A stretch of 64,000 nt of DNA. Source: Desulfoluna butyratoxydans. GTDB lineage: Bacteria > Desulfobacterota > Desulfobacteria > Desulfobacterales > Desulfolunaceae. Numbering within the stretch: the stretch's first letter is position 1; each line of letters opens with the position of its first letter. The stretch covers positions 558,001 to 622,000 of the forward strand of contig NZ_CAADHO010000003.1 of NCBI RefSeq assembly GCF_900699765.1, in the 5' to 3' direction. The translations under genes and the position numbers were made by a program. Of the stretch, positions 42,807 through 51,855 are shown piece after piece. The notes below the pieces were generated by a model that had not been told where the DNA came from, searched no databases, and saw only the letters and a list, made by a program, of their open reading frames with translations.

Positions 42807-43760
42807 ATGAACCTCACCAGAGACCGTCTCCCGGGGACCGACCGGGGAGAGGAGCCGCCCATGGCCTCTAAACGTCGCAGGGCCTCGTTTCATCCCCATC
42901 TTTCCACGCGGGATTTCAGGGTTCTTGCACGCTTTATCCACGGGCGGTTCGGCATCAAGGTGCCGGATGTGAAAAAAGGGATGATCGAGGCGCGCCTCTG
43001 CAAGCGCTTGAGCCGCCTGGATATGGGGTCCTACGCCCAGTACTGCGACTACCTGTTCAGCCCCGAGGGCATGGAAAAGGAGCTCTCTCACTTCATTGAT
43101 GAGGTGACGACGAACAAAACCGATTTTTTCAGGGAGGCGAATCATTTCACCTGTCTGGTGGATGAGGTCCTGCCCGCCATCATGGGCTCGCGCCGGGTGG
43201 GGGCGGGGCATAAGCTGAAGGTCTGGAGCTGCGCCTGCTCCCGGGGGGATGAGCCCTATACCCTGGCCATGGTGCTGAGCGAGTTTGCCCGGAGCAACCC
43301 GGGGTTTGACTTCTCCATCCTGGCCACGGACATCTCCACCCGCGTGCTGGAGGTGGCTCGCAGGGGCGTTTACGACGCCTCGGAGATCGCCCCCGTGCCC
43401 CTGGCCCTGAGGAAAAAGTACCTGTTGAAGAGCAAGGACCCCCGGCGTCACCAGGTGCGGATCGTGCCCGGCCTGAGAAAAAAAGTGATGTTCCGGCAGC
43501 TCAACCTCATGGACTCGGAGTACCGGCTTGACCGGGCCATGGATATCATCTTCTGTCGCAACGTCACCATTTACTTTGACACGGAGACCACACAGCAGCT
43601 GATGCTGAGACTCTGTGACCGGCTTGCACCGGGTGGGCACCTGTTCATGGGGCATTCGGAGTTCCTGGATTGCAAGATGCTGCCCCTGGTCCCGGTGGCG
43701 CCCACCGTATATAAAAAAGTGAGAACGCATGAAAAAGAAGGTACGGGTTCTGGTTGTTGA
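42807..43760 (+). CDS. cheR: Chemotaxis methyltransferase CheR
   Basis: A 317-residue enzyme that methylates receptor glutamates with S-adenosylmethionine. An N-terminal helical domain is followed by [14 protein letters not shown], the SAM-binding [16 protein letters not shown] (usual consensus WSAACSTGEEPYSLAM), FSILATDIS and [14 protein letters not shown]. The first ~25 residues are extra; ATG at residue 19 (MASKRRR) is a possible alternative start. The 3' end overlaps cheB by 32 bases, implying translational coupling of the adaptation enzymes. Confidence 0.95.
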   Translation: MNLTRDRLPGTDRGEEPPMASKRRRASFHPHLSTRDFRVLARFIHGRFGIKVPDVKKGMIEARLCKRLSRLDMGSYAQYCDYLFSPEGMEKELSHFIDEVTTNKTDFFREANHFTCLVDEVLPAIMGSRRVGAGHKLKVWSCACSRGDEPYTLAMVLSEFARSNPGFDFSILATDISTRVLEVARRGVYDASEIAPVPLALRKKYLLKSKDPRRHQVRIVPGLRKKVMFRQLNLMDSEYRLDRAMDIIFCRNVTIYFDTETTQQLMLRLCDRLAPGGHLFMGHSEFLDCKMLPLVPVAPTVYKKVRTHEKEGTGSGC

Positions 43761-44805
43761 CGACTCCGCCCTGGTGCGTCAAACCCTGTGCGAAATCCTC
43801 GAAAGCGATGAGGGTATCGAGGTGATGGCCACGGCCTCGGATCCCTATGACGCCGCCCGGAAGATGAGGGAGGCGGTGCCCGATGTCATTACCCTGGATG
43901 TGGAGATGCCGAAGATGGACGGCCTCACCTTTCTGGAAAAACTGATGGCCCAGCACCCCATCCCCGTGGTGCTGTGCTCCAGCCTGGCGGCGGAGCAGTC
44001 GGCCACGGCCCTGAAAGCCCTGGAACTTGGGGCTGTTGAGATTATCCGAAAACCCACCCTGGGTACCAAGGCCTTTCTTTCGGAGGCACGCATTCAGATC
44101 TGTGACGTGGTGAAGTCCGCGGCCCTTGCCCATGTGAAAAAGGCCCCTGTGCTGCGGTCGGTGGAGCCGAAGCTCAGCGCGGACGCCGTCCTGTGCAAGT
44201 CCACCCGGGCCATGCTGGAGACCACGGAAAAGGTGGTGGCCATCGGGGCCTCCACAGGGGGCACCGAGGCGTTGCGGGTGTTTTTAGAGCAGCTGCCCGT
44301 CGATGCCCCGGGCATGGTCATCGTCCAGCACATGCCCGAGCATTTTACCAAGGCCTTCTCCAAGCGCCTGGACACCCTGTGCCGGGTGTCGGTGAAGGAG
44401 GCCGAGAACAAGGATCCCGTGATGCGGGGGCAGGTCCTCATCGCTCCGGGCAATATGCACCTGCTTTTGAAGCGGAGCGGCGCGCGGTACCACGTGGAGC
44501 TGAAAGAAGGGCCCCTGGTGTCCCGCCATAGGCCCTCGGTGGACGTGCTCTTTCGTTCTGCTGCGCGGTACGCAGGGAAGAACGCCGTGGGGGTCCTGAT
44601 GACCGGCATGGGGGATGACGGGGCCAAGGGCCTGTTGGAGATGAAGCAGGCAGGCGCCGTGACCATCGCCCAGGACAAGGCCTCCTGCGTGGTCTTCGGC
44701 ATGCCCAACGAGGCCATCAAGCTGGGGGGCGTGGACAGGGTCGTTCCCCTGGAGCAGATCTCCGGGGTGGTCCTGGCATGCTGCGCCGAGACCCATCATG
44801 CGTGA
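43729..44805 (+). CDS. cheB: Chemotaxis methylesterase/glutamine deamidase CheB
   Basis: A 358-residue two-domain enzyme. The receiver at 1-125 has [10 protein letters not shown] and phosphoacceptor Asp in [12 protein letters not shown]. The C-terminal esterase has the Ser-His-Asp triad in [22 protein letters not shown] and [11 protein letters not shown]. It removes methyl groups from receptors when phosphorylated by CheA. The start lies inside the end of cheR (32-base overlap) and the stop overlaps cheD by 8 bases. Confidence 0.96.
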   Translation: MKKKVRVLVVDDSALVRQTLCEILESDEGIEVMATASDPYDAARKMREAVPDVITLDVEMPKMDGLTFLEKLMAQHPIPVVLCSSLAAEQSATALKALELGAVEIIRKPTLGTKAFLSEARIQICDVVKSAALAHVKKAPVLRSVEPKLSADAVLCKSTRAMLETTEKVVAIGASTGGTEALRVFLEQLPVDAPGMVIVQHMPEHFTKAFSKRLDTLCRVSVKEAENKDPVMRGQVLIAPGNMHLLLKRSGARYHVELKEGPLVSRHRPSVDVLFRSAARYAGKNAVGVLMTGMGDDGAKGLLEMKQAGAVTIAQDKASCVVFGMPNEAIKLGGVDRVVPLEQISGVVLACCAETHHA

Positions 44806-45385
44806 AAAGGCTGTCATGCCATGTGGCACGGGGGCTGTGAAGCGGGTGACCCTCTCCATCGGGGAGTACTATGCCAGCCGCGAGCCCGCCGTGATCTCCA
44901 CCCTTCTGGGGTCGTGCGTTTCGGTGTGCCTCTTCGATCCTGCGTCCCGGGTGGGGGGGATGAACCATATCCTGTTGCCCGGACGGGCCGACCTGACGCG
45001 GTTCAACCTGTCGGCACGCTACGGGATCAACGCCATGGAGCTTCTCATCAACGCGGTCATGACCCGGGGGGGGCAACGCAACAATCTCCGGGCCAAGGTC
45101 TTTGGCGGGGCCAGCGTCATTCCCGGCCTCATCGAAGCCCAGGCCGTGGGCAAGAAGCTCTCGGAGTTTGTCCTCACCTTTCTGGCAAACGAAGGGATCC
45201 CGGTGGTCAACCGGGACCTGGGGGGCATCTACGTGCGGAGGCTTATTTACCATACCCGCACCGGGGATGCCTTTCTCAAGAAGAGCCGCTCCATGAAGTC
45301 GGCCCAGCTCCTGTGGGAAGAGCGGAAAAAGGCCGAACAGATCCGCGCCTCGGTGAAAGAGCCCACCCGGGTGACTTTGTTTTAA
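44798..45385 (+). CDS. cheD: Chemoreceptor glutamine deamidase CheD
   Basis: A 195-residue CheD with catalytic Cys in [14 protein letters not shown] and catalytic His in [19 protein letters not shown] and [19 protein letters not shown] complete the family pattern. It deamidates receptor glutamines and can bind CheY-P with CheC elsewhere, but no cheC or cheX is seen here. It ends the che operon: its stop codon falls in the first bases of a family B repeat motif. Confidence 0.95.
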   Translation: MREKAVMPCGTGAVKRVTLSIGEYYASREPAVISTLLGSCVSVCLFDPASRVGGMNHILLPGRADLTRFNLSARYGINAMELLINAVMTRGGQRNNLRAKVFGGASVIPGLIEAQAVGKKLSEFVLTFLANEGIPVVNRDLGGIYVRRLIYHTRTGDAFLKKSRSMKSAQLLWEERKKAEQIRASVKEPTRVTLF

Positions 45386-45520
45386 CCCGGATGTTTCATG
45401 GGGAAACAAGCACCCAAAATGAAAACCATAATAGACAATGGGCACGTAGCGATAACGTATTCTGCGACTTCGAAGCGTGGGATCCAGCCCGCATAAACCA
45501 TCAGCGTTTATGTCGGGCGA
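45381..45520. repeat. Family B repeat terminus and hairpin between cheD and the YitT gene
   Basis: TTTAACCCGGATGTTTCAT (45381-45399) repeats the family B terminus. GCCCGCATAAACC...GTTTATGTCGGGC (about 45488-45520) forms a stem of roughly 12 bp between the two convergent genes and may terminate both, though no T tract follows. Confidence 0.55.
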
Positions 45521-45537
45521 AGCCCGGAGGCTCCCCA

Positions 45538-46425
45538 TTACCAATGAGGCTGGTTGCCCACCCGGGGGTTCATGACGTCCAGGGTTTCGGTGACCACCAC
45601 AAAGGCCTTGGGGTCCACTTCCCGGATAATGTCCTTGACCCGGCCCAGGTCCCGCAGGGTAATCACCGCATAGAGAATCTTTTCGTCCCGGTGCGAATAG
45701 GCCCCTTCCCCGTGGATGATGGTTAGGCCCCGCCTGAACTCTTTGAGCATCCGTGCCGAGAGCCCCTCCCATTTCTCCGAGATAATCAGCACGATTTTCC
45801 GGTGGCTCGTCCCCATGAAGACAACGTTGAGGACCTTGGCGTTTACGTAGAGAAAGACGATGGTGTAGACGATGATGTCCAGGGTGGAGAGGACATAGGA
45901 GAGGATGACCACCAGGATGTTCAGGGCAAGGGTGGTGTTGCCGAGGCGGATGGAGAACCGTTTCAGCAGGAGCACCGACAGGATGTCCGTACCCCCCGAA
46001 GAACCGTAGGACTTCAGGATAATGCCCAGGCCCGTACCCGAGAGGATTCCCGCCATGAGGGCGTCGAGCATCTTGTCGTGCAGGGGGATGGGGACCTGGA
46101 TGAAGTGAACGCACAGGGAGAAGATGGTAAGCCCCAGGAGGCTGTACAGGAAAAACCGCCGCCCCACGTATTTCCAGGCCACGGCAAACAGGGGGACGTT
46201 GAACATCAGGTAGAAGAGGATAAAGGGGATTTCGGGGAACTGGTAGTGCAGAAGCAGTCCCAGGCCCGTGATGCCGCCTGAGGGGAAGTGGTTGGGGATG
46301 AGGATCCCGTTGATGGAGAGGGCCGACAGGCAGCTTCCCAGGGTGAGGAGGCACACATTTCTGGCAACGTCTTTTCCGGTGATTATCCAGGCTCGGTCAG
46401 TCATGGCTCGGTGGTTCCATTTCAT
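45538..46425 (-). CDS. YitT family membrane protein (DUF161/DUF2179)
   Basis: A 295-residue protein with five to six membrane helices in residues ~20-205, including the conserved IPNHFPSGGITGLGLLL and LKSYGSSGGTDILS. A cytosolic DUF2179 domain at ~215-290 follows (ISEKWEGLSARMLKEFRRGLTIIHGEGAYS). Relatives are widespread and of unknown function. The start at 46425 is the first ATG; a second Met seven codons later is possible, and the ribosome site is weak. Confidence 0.9.
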   Translation of the reverse strand: MKWNHRAMTDRAWIITGKDVARNVCLLTLGSCLSALSINGILIPNHFPSGGITGLGLLLHYQFPEIPFILFYLMFNVPLFAVAWKYVGRRFFLYSLLGLTIFSLCVHFIQVPIPLHDKMLDALMAGILSGTGLGIILKSYGSSGGTDILSVLLLKRFSIRLGNTTLALNILVVILSYVLSTLDIIVYTIVFLYVNAKVLNVVFMGTSHRKIVLIISEKWEGLSARMLKEFRRGLTIIHGEGAYSHRDEKILYAVITLRDLGRVKDIIREVDPKAFVVVTETLDVMNPRVGNQPHW

Positions 46426-46693
46426 ACTCAGGGGCAACGAAGGGGGCTCGCAACAGGGCCGTTACCCAGCCCTTTTTAAGGGGGGAGCAACGGAAGATGG
46501 GCTGGTATATACAGACGGTTTCGGGCAATGGAAAGGGGAAAGAGGGGTGTTGCCGCAGCGGTGTTTGGGGTTGTTATGTAACTATCGGGATTTAAATCTG
46601 TTTTGCGGGTGGGTGAAGGGTCCTTTTTTTCTTTGAAGGGAGGCGTTTTGCCTTGAAAAAGGGGAAGACGTTTTCTTTTTTTGCGTGTGTGCC

Positions 46694-46699
46694 TATAAT
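46694..46699 (+). promoter_or_regulatory. Promoter -10 box of the selenoprotein gene
   Basis: A perfect TATAAT 59 bases upstream of the selenoprotein ATG, preceded by an AT-rich but non-consensus -35 zone. The rest of the 46426-46757 gap holds no supported gene. Confidence 0.45.
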
Positions 46700-46757
46700 C
46701 AGCTCTCGCAGGATTTGTCCTTGAGGATTACACCCCTTGATGCAGGAGAGACCTTTT

Positions 46758-47069
46758 ATGTTTGAGATCACCCCGGACGCACAGGACTACATTGTCAAAA
46801 AGGGCCGTGAGGTCACGGTCTGGATGGAAACCCACCACGCTTCGGGGGGCTGATGCGCCATGCGGCAGGTAACCACCCGCACCCCGGCGGTCCGTCGGGG
46901 CACTCCCTTGCATACCGAGTCTTATATCACCACCCGGGTCTCCGGGATTACTGTCTGGCACCCCGAGGGCATGGAACCCGAGGATCGCGTCATCACCATC
47001 GGCCTTGAAAAAAAGTGGATTTTCAGGGAGCTTGTGGTGAGGGGCGTGGGGGCGGTGGTGATAAGTTAA
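46758..47069 (+). CDS. CC/Se motif family selenoprotein (in-frame UGA read as selenocysteine)
   Basis: A single reading frame runs from ATG 46758 (ribosome site GCAGGAGAG) to the TAA ending at 47069, interrupted only by TGA at 46851-46853. Reading it as Sec gives a 103-residue protein with HHASGG-Sec-C-AMRQV. This matches the small CC/Se-motif family, in which homologues have either Cys-Cys or Sec-Cys at this place, followed by TRTPAVRRGTP and ITVWHPEG. Homology-like sequence on both sides of the UGA rules out two separate genes. The Sec-Cys pair suggests a redox or metal-binding role; function is unknown. Ordinary gene finders would report only 46860-47069. Confidence 0.88.
46861..46881 (+). 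promoter_or_regulatory. Candidate bacterial SECIS hairpin
   Basis: TGCGG (46861-46865) pairs with CCGCA (46877-46881) around an 11-base loop containing GGT, beginning 8 bases after the UGA. Position and size are compatible with a SelB-binding element, though the match is by eye only. Confidence 0.4.
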
Positions 47070-47121
47070 GGCTAAGGGCTAAGGGCTAAGGGCGAAAGGC
47101 TAAGGGTGAAGGGCGAAAGGG
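47069..47121. repeat. Short tandem GGGCTAA-type repeat with six GGG runs
   Basis: Tandem, imperfect heptamers directly after the selenoprotein stop: GGG at 47076, 47083, 47090, 47104, 47111 and 47119, with 4-11 bases between runs, mostly CTAA, CGAAAG or TGAA. The pattern can form a G-quadruplex on the plus strand. Confidence 0.7.
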
Positions 47122-47137
47122 ACAATGCATTTAAAAA

Positions 47138-47255
47138 TTCAGTTGCCTCCGGCGGGTCGTTTTTTGAAAAAAAGCTCCGCAAAAACTTTCCGGTAATCAA
47201 CGCCTGTTTGTCAGATTTTTTCAAATGTTTGGCCCCCGGCAGGGCCGCCGGAGGC
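47138..47255. repeat. Family A repeat, short variant
   Basis: Starts TTCAGTTGCCTCCGGCGGG and ends GGGCCGCCGGAGGC. It contains GCTCCGCAAAAACTTTCCG and the CCTGTTTGTCAGATTTTTTC stretch shared with the copies at 54300 and 51391. It lies between the selenoprotein and methyltransferase genes and could act as a terminator for both. Confidence 0.75.
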
Positions 47256-47289
47256 TTTTTGCGTTGTGTCGGAGGGGGCCCTGCATGGG

Positions 47290-48108
47290 CTATTTTTTTC
47301 GTGCCACCACGAAAATCCGGGTGCTTTTTTCCATGACGGGCGGGGTGGAGCGGGCTTCTTTGATGATGGGCATGGCGCAGCGTTTTCCCATCTCCCTTAT
47401 CAGCTGGTCCTTTGACCTCAATACGCCCTCGTAGACAGCCAGTTGTCTTTCCTTCCAACCCTCGGTTTCTTTATAAATTTCAACCTCAAATCCTGAATCA
47501 GAAAGCTCTCCTTTGTGGTCGCTTGGCGTAAAAGGGATATTTCCGTCCCAAGACGTAAAAACAAGGCGTGCTCCTGGTTTCAGGATACGTGCAATTTCGA
47601 CGAACGCTTTGTTTCTATCCGGCGTAAGCCACAATGCATCCACTGAGATCGCACCGTCGCAACTCTCTGTTTCCAAACCGGTGTCCTCAAAGGTACCGGT
47701 TTGAAACTCGGCTCTGCCGTCCAATCCGAATTCTTGGATCCGTCGAGTTGCAGAGGTAATCGCCTCTTCGGATATATCGATACCTGTCAGGCTTGCCTTC
47801 GTTTTACGTGCGACCCACATGCCCGGGCCGCCACGGCCACAGGCCAGATCAGCAAAGCAATCGCCCTCTTTAAGCTTGGAAAAGTCAGCCATATTGTTCA
47901 AGTCGGTCAGCGTGACATAACTGAAATTATCGGTATCTTCCGGGAACTCATCACCAAAGGCGTCTTTTACAATGTTCATAAATTGGCTGCTTTTATTCTG
48001 CCCCTGATAAATCGTATTGTACGCTTCTTTAAACTGCCATTTTCCATACGATAAAAAGCTGATCAACGACATCATTACCTGCTTCAATCCGTGTTGAATT
48101 GTATTCAC
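47290..48108 (-). CDS. Class I SAM-dependent methyltransferase
   Basis: A 272-residue enzyme. The SAM-binding motif I is FADLACGRGGPGMWVARK (~residues 83-100), followed by TGIDISEEAI, DGAISVDALW and LKPGARLVFTSWDG. Substrate not predictable; the pattern is that of small-molecule methyltransferases. I place the start at GTG 48108 because GGAGG lies six bases upstream on the minus strand; two upstream ATGs (48123, 48147) have no such site. The gene is visibly more AT-rich than its neighbours, with many A/T-ending codons, suggesting recent transfer. Confidence 0.88.
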   Translation of the reverse strand: MNTIQHGLKQVMMSLISFLSYGKWQFKEAYNTIYQGQNKSSQFMNIVKDAFGDEFPEDTDNFSYVTLTDLNNMADFSKLKEGDCFADLACGRGGPGMWVARKTKASLTGIDISEEAITSATRRIQEFGLDGRAEFQTGTFEDTGLETESCDGAISVDALWLTPDRNKAFVEIARILKPGARLVFTSWDGNIPFTPSDHKGELSDSGFEVEIYKETEGWKERQLAVYEGVLRSKDQLIREMGKRCAMPIIKEARSTPPVMEKSTRIFVVARKK

Positions 48109-48251
48109 TTGACCTCCTTGCATGACAGACCGGAAAAATCGTTTCATGTAGCTCTCACTGTGACATGTCAGCGTACCTCCGGCTGGCCCCCGGAGGCAGG
48201 GTTAAAGGGTTTGGTTGCCAATGATGACGGCATGGTTCTACTTTGCCGGCT

Positions 48252-48270
48252 TTTAGCCCGGATATTTCAT
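48252..48270. repeat. Family B repeat terminus, isolated copy
   Basis: TTTAGCCCGGATATTTCAT is identical to the right-hand terminus of the 23891 element extended by one base. No matching inverted partner is evident within the adjoining gap. Confidence 0.55.
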
Positions 48271-48401
48271 GATAAAACGATAAAAAACAGATGAATAATG
48301 CACGATTGCAGGCTGTTACCTGAAAAACTCAGGTGCTTGGGGAATGCAAAATGTCATTTGTCGTTTTCTGGTCGCTTTTCTGGCTCTTCAGGGAATCCGG
48401 G

Positions 48402-49298
48402 TCAGGTGGCTTGGCTTATCAAATCTGAGATCAGAAGGCCGTCTTCATCCAAGGGGCGCCTGGTTTTGGTTTTAAATCCGCGAAAGGTCTCGATGGTGCC
48501 CTCCATGAGGGAGACCTTCCAGATTTTGGAAAAGTCCGCGTGAAAGGCGATGTAGACATCGCTGGTAGCCGGGGCAAAGACCATGGAGCAGGCGGTGGAG
48601 TGCATCGGGTCCCTGTCCTGGGCCTTTTCAAGAAGGGTGAGCCCGTTGTTGACAGAAAAGTCCGTTTGGGACGTTTCGAGGTATCGGCAGGCGATTTGAT
48701 AGCGCCAGTCTCCGAGCCCCTTGGCCTCAGTGTACGTTACCCCCTTGAGGGTGTGGTTGGGGAAGTTGGCCATGGCGATATAGTTGCCGGTCATGTGGCT
48801 GAGGATGTTTTGTTTTTTTCCTGTTTCAACCACCATGGCCCTGCCTGTCATATCCGCAAAGAGGGTATGGATGGTGACCCCCTTGAGCTGGATCAGGTGG
48901 GTGCCGTCGCACGCTTTTTCGATCTCTTTGACGGTGTGGACACGTTCCGGCATGGTGTTGAGGAGGTACAAGGGCAGGTTGCCCTCTCCGGGTTCGGGTG
49001 GATTGAGATCGAAGGGATGCAACTCCTGGCAGGCGTAGAAGAGGCCTTTGCTGTTCATGCCGCCGGTGTTGGCGAAAAAGCGCTGCTTGCCGAGCTGCTT
49101 TTCAAAGGCGAGGTGGAAAGTGCGCAGGTCTCCCTTTGTGACGATGCGAAGTTTCATGGGGAATCGGGCATAGTCGAAGTTCATGCCGTAGATGGGTTGG
49201 GGGGCGTAGACGGCAAAGCTGGTGCAGGCAAGGGCCGTTCCTGAAGCGCACAAAAGGGTCAGGCCGGTAATAAGAAGGGAACGGGTAAGACGTTTCAT
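48402..49298 (-). CDS. Exported Ntn hydrolase, choloylglycine hydrolase/penicillin acylase-like
   Basis: A 298-residue protein with a 24-residue signal peptide ending ALA, directly followed by Cys25 (ALA-CTSFAV). Cleavage by signal peptidase I would itself expose Cys as the N-terminal nucleophile. CTSF, YGMNFDYA and FANTGGMNSKGL match linear-amide C-N hydrolases of the bile-salt hydrolase/penicillin V acylase type. A periplasmic amidase acting on N-acyl compounds is the family expectation. The sequence -3 to -1 (ALA) does not fit a lipobox, so a lipoprotein is less likely. An AAGGAGACC site precedes the ATG. Upstream neighbours are unknown genes. Confidence 0.85.
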   Translation of the reverse strand: MKRLTRSLLITGLTLLCASGTALACTSFAVYAPQPIYGMNFDYARFPMKLRIVTKGDLRTFHLAFEKQLGKQRFFANTGGMNSKGLFYACQELHPFDLNPPEPGEGNLPLYLLNTMPERVHTVKEIEKACDGTHLIQLKGVTIHTLFADMTGRAMVVETGKKQNILSHMTGNYIAMANFPNHTLKGVTYTEAKGLGDWRYQIACRYLETSQTDFSVNNGLTLLEKAQDRDPMHSTACSMVFAPATSDVYIAFHADFSKIWKVSLMEGTIETFRGFKTKTRRPLDEDGLLISDLISQAT

Positions 49299-49653
49299 GG
49301 GGTCTCCTTGTGATGCGGTGGCTGTTAAAAAAAAAGTGATGGACTCCTTGGTCTTGGGTCCGGTTGGGGACTGGTGGCCCGGGGTGGCTTTATTGCACCT
49401 GACATTCGCACCGCTGGTGTTGTTTTTGTCTGTGCTGGTGCGAAGTGTTTGGGTTTGTATGGTGCCGGGGCACCCGCTGTCCGGTTGTTTGGGGCAGAAG
49501 AGAACTTGGTGACACAGTATAATTATGTCTTATGAGGAAAAGGGAAGGGTTGTCAAGTGTATTGTCGCACTTTTGATTTGGGTTGGTGGGATTGGTTCGC
49601 ACCGATTTTCTCTTTGAGGATGTTTAAGGTGCGATAAATGGCGGGAGTGGAGG

Positions 49654-50253
49654 CTATTCGTCATCCCGGGTGGCGGCTTGAAACAGGGCTTCCAGGCGGC
49701 TCTCCCTGGAGAGCAGGGCCTCGATCTCTTTGTAGTAGGGGGGCTTTGTGTCGCCGGGGGCAACAGCGGACAGGAGAGGGTGGTTCTCCCGTGAGACGCC
49801 CTGGTGGTTCTTTGAGGCCACGGCGTCCTGCTCCATGGCGCAGAGTTCGGTGACCATGGCGGCGATGTGCTCCGCATAGGGGGCCAGGTGGGGGGCCTGG
49901 GCGGAAAAGGCCTTGAGGCTGCTTTTGATCTGTCCGGTGAGGAGGGTCAGGGTGTCCAGGGCCTCTTTGCGCCGCTCCATGGCATCTTCAAGGACGGCGC
50001 CGAAGAGAAAGGGAGCCAGGTCCACGAGGTGTCCCTGGGTGGCCCCGGCCTCATCAGAGAGGGTTTTGATGAGGGTCTGGGACAGGGAGGAGATGCTGTA
50101 GGAGATTTTTCGTTTCTTGGCATCTTCGCTGGACTTGAGCATGTCGGCCAGCTTTTCCGACAGGTGGGGCAGGCCCCGTTTGTTGGAGAGGACGGCATCG
50201 GTGAAGTCCGAGCAGGGTCGCGTGCGTACTGGTTTTTTTGCGTTGTCTTCCAT
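49654..50253 (-). CDS. Hypothetical protein
   Basis: 199 residues, soluble and predicted mostly helical; family not recognised. Notable stretches are GLPHLSEKLADMLKSSEDAKKRKISYSISSLSQTLIK and a central AFSAQAPHLAPYAEHIAAMV. There is no signal peptide or cofactor motif. A GGAGGG ribosome site precedes the ATG at 50253. It lies on the same strand as the next unknown gene (50572) but 318 bases away, with no repeat between them. Confidence 0.7.
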   Translation of the reverse strand: MEDNAKKPVRTRPCSDFTDAVLSNKRGLPHLSEKLADMLKSSEDAKKRKISYSISSLSQTLIKTLSDEAGATQGHLVDLAPFLFGAVLEDAMERRKEALDTLTLLTGQIKSSLKAFSAQAPHLAPYAEHIAAMVTELCAMEQDAVASKNHQGVSRENHPLLSAVAPGDTKPPYYKEIEALLSRESRLEALFQAATRDDE

Positions 50254-50571
50254 GGGGGCAACCCTCCGTGTGTGCCGTGTGGTGGGGAGCCTTGTCCTGT
50301 GTTGTCAAGGCCCCCCGGGTGTCTTCAAAGGTCGCAACGGACCGTCCCGGGCTGGTTAAGCAATAAACCAGGCCCCCCTGTTTTGCAAACGGATTTTCGA
50401 AGGGCTTTTTCCTGTGGACGCTCCCGGTCAAAAAAGGGGAGGGCACCGGTGTGACCGGTTCCGTTTCGACCTGGGGGCGCCTCTCCCCGATCGTTTATGG
50501 GAAAACGGCTAATCGTGAACACGTATGATGTTATCTTGGCTGTGGGGCACCCGTTCCGTGAACTGCACGGG

Positions 50572-51366
50572 CTAAGCTGTCAGGGTTTTTTCCAGGGGGC
50601 GGAGGATCGCCTCCAGGGTTTTGCAGACCCGTTTGGCCTCCTCTTCGTCTCCGGCGCAGCCGATCCAGCACTCCCAGGTCTCGTCATCATCCTTCCAGGC
50701 GGTTCCGTCTGGCTTGGACCCCGGGGTGCCGTTGGTGTCGTAAATCCGTTGAAAGAGCATGGCCTTTTTGAGGAAAGCCTCTTCGGTGTCCTCGCCGCCC
50801 CGGTTGCGGTAATCGGGGTAGAGGGTGTCGGCCACGCGGAGGTAGAGGCCGCGTTTGAAGTCCTGGACAAGGCGGGGCAGCGCCGCATAAATCCAGGGGG
50901 CATTGCGGCGCGCCAGGTCGCTGCGCAGGTGGTCCTTGTTTTCGGCAAGGCCGGCTTTGAGCTTGCGGGAAAGCGCCCCCATGTCCGGGGACCCGTTGTC
51001 CCCTGTGGGGACGTACCCGGTACGCCAGGTGGTGAACTCATCGGTGATGCCCTGGCGGAGGGCGTTGTCCGTGATTTTTTCTTCAAGGGCTTCCGGGGAC
51101 AGGGTGAGGTCGCCCGGCAGGTCCATGAGGATCTCGGTGACGGCCCAGGGGTATGTTCGGCCGGTGGCGGGGTCCACGGCCTGCTTTTCGGTAAGGTAAA
51201 GGATCTGGAGTGCGACCCGAAGGTCCTCGGCGACAACGGCACGCATGCCCCAGGCCCGGGTCACCGGGGGGCGCTGGGGGAACATGCCGCGGGCGTTGAG
51301 ATCGAAAATGCAAGGGGTTCGGTAAGGGGGCTGGTAAAGCACGAAGAATCCCCGGGGTGTGTGCAT
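50572..51366 (-). CDS. Hypothetical protein
   Basis: 264 residues, soluble; family not recognised. The N-terminus MHTPRGFFVLYQPPYRTPCIF is followed by alternating helices and an acidic region with several Trp (WKDDDETWECWIGCAGDEEEAKR). The ATG at 51366 is chosen for its AAAAGGAGC ribosome site; the upward continuation of the frame runs into a family A repeat. No neighbour suggests a role. Confidence 0.7.
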   Translation of the reverse strand: MHTPRGFFVLYQPPYRTPCIFDLNARGMFPQRPPVTRAWGMRAVVAEDLRVALQILYLTEKQAVDPATGRTYPWAVTEILMDLPGDLTLSPEALEEKITDNALRQGITDEFTTWRTGYVPTGDNGSPDMGALSRKLKAGLAENKDHLRSDLARRNAPWIYAALPRLVQDFKRGLYLRVADTLYPDYRNRGGEDTEEAFLKKAMLFQRIYDTNGTPGSKPDGTAWKDDDETWECWIGCAGDEEEAKRVCKTLEAILRPLEKTLTA

Positions 51367-51390
51367 GATGAGCTCCTTTTGGCTGTGGTT

Positions 51391-51795
51391 GTATCTGTTC
51401 AGCTCCAACAAACAGCCTCCGGCGGCCCTGCCGGGGGCCAAACGTTTAGAAAGTTTGACAAACAGGTCTTACGAACGATGTGGGCCGGCCGAAAGTTTCA
51501 ACATAACGGACATTCAGCCGGAACGTTTTTGCGGAGTTTTTTCAAAAAGCGATCCGTTGGAGTTATTCCGGTTAAAGTCAAGCGAATCCCAAAGTTCTTC
51601 ATCGTGTTTTTAGAAGGAGTGAAATGGGCCTCTCCTGCAAAGACGGTTGCCAGATGTCACACATCACGCGAATGCCCCGATAACGTAGGCATAATGGCTG
51701 CCTTCATGCATTCGCCATAGGGTTTCCAGGTGCCCGGCCGCCGGAGGCCTGCTTTTTCCATTTACTTTAACCATGGAATGCAACTGAACAGTTAT
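51391..51795. repeat. Family A repeat with enlarged interior
   Basis: Left end GTATCTGTTCAG (51391-51402) with CAGCCTCCGGCGG, right end GCCGCCGGAGGC (51740s) and CTGAACAGTTAT (51784-51795). At 405 bases it is almost twice the usual size; the interior contains extra sequence (about 51480-51730) with no coding signature. It fills most of the gap between the genes at 50572 and 51856. Confidence 0.7.
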
Positions 51796-51855
51796 TCCGG
51801 TTTTTTACTTCCGGGCATGGTGCACCCAGGGCACCATGCCCGAGTCTTTACGCCG

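Noticed and set aside
46860..47069. Separate 69-codon gene starting at ATG 46860
   Set aside because: It is the C-terminal part of the UGA-containing selenoprotein frame; the upstream part is in the same frame with its own ribosome site.
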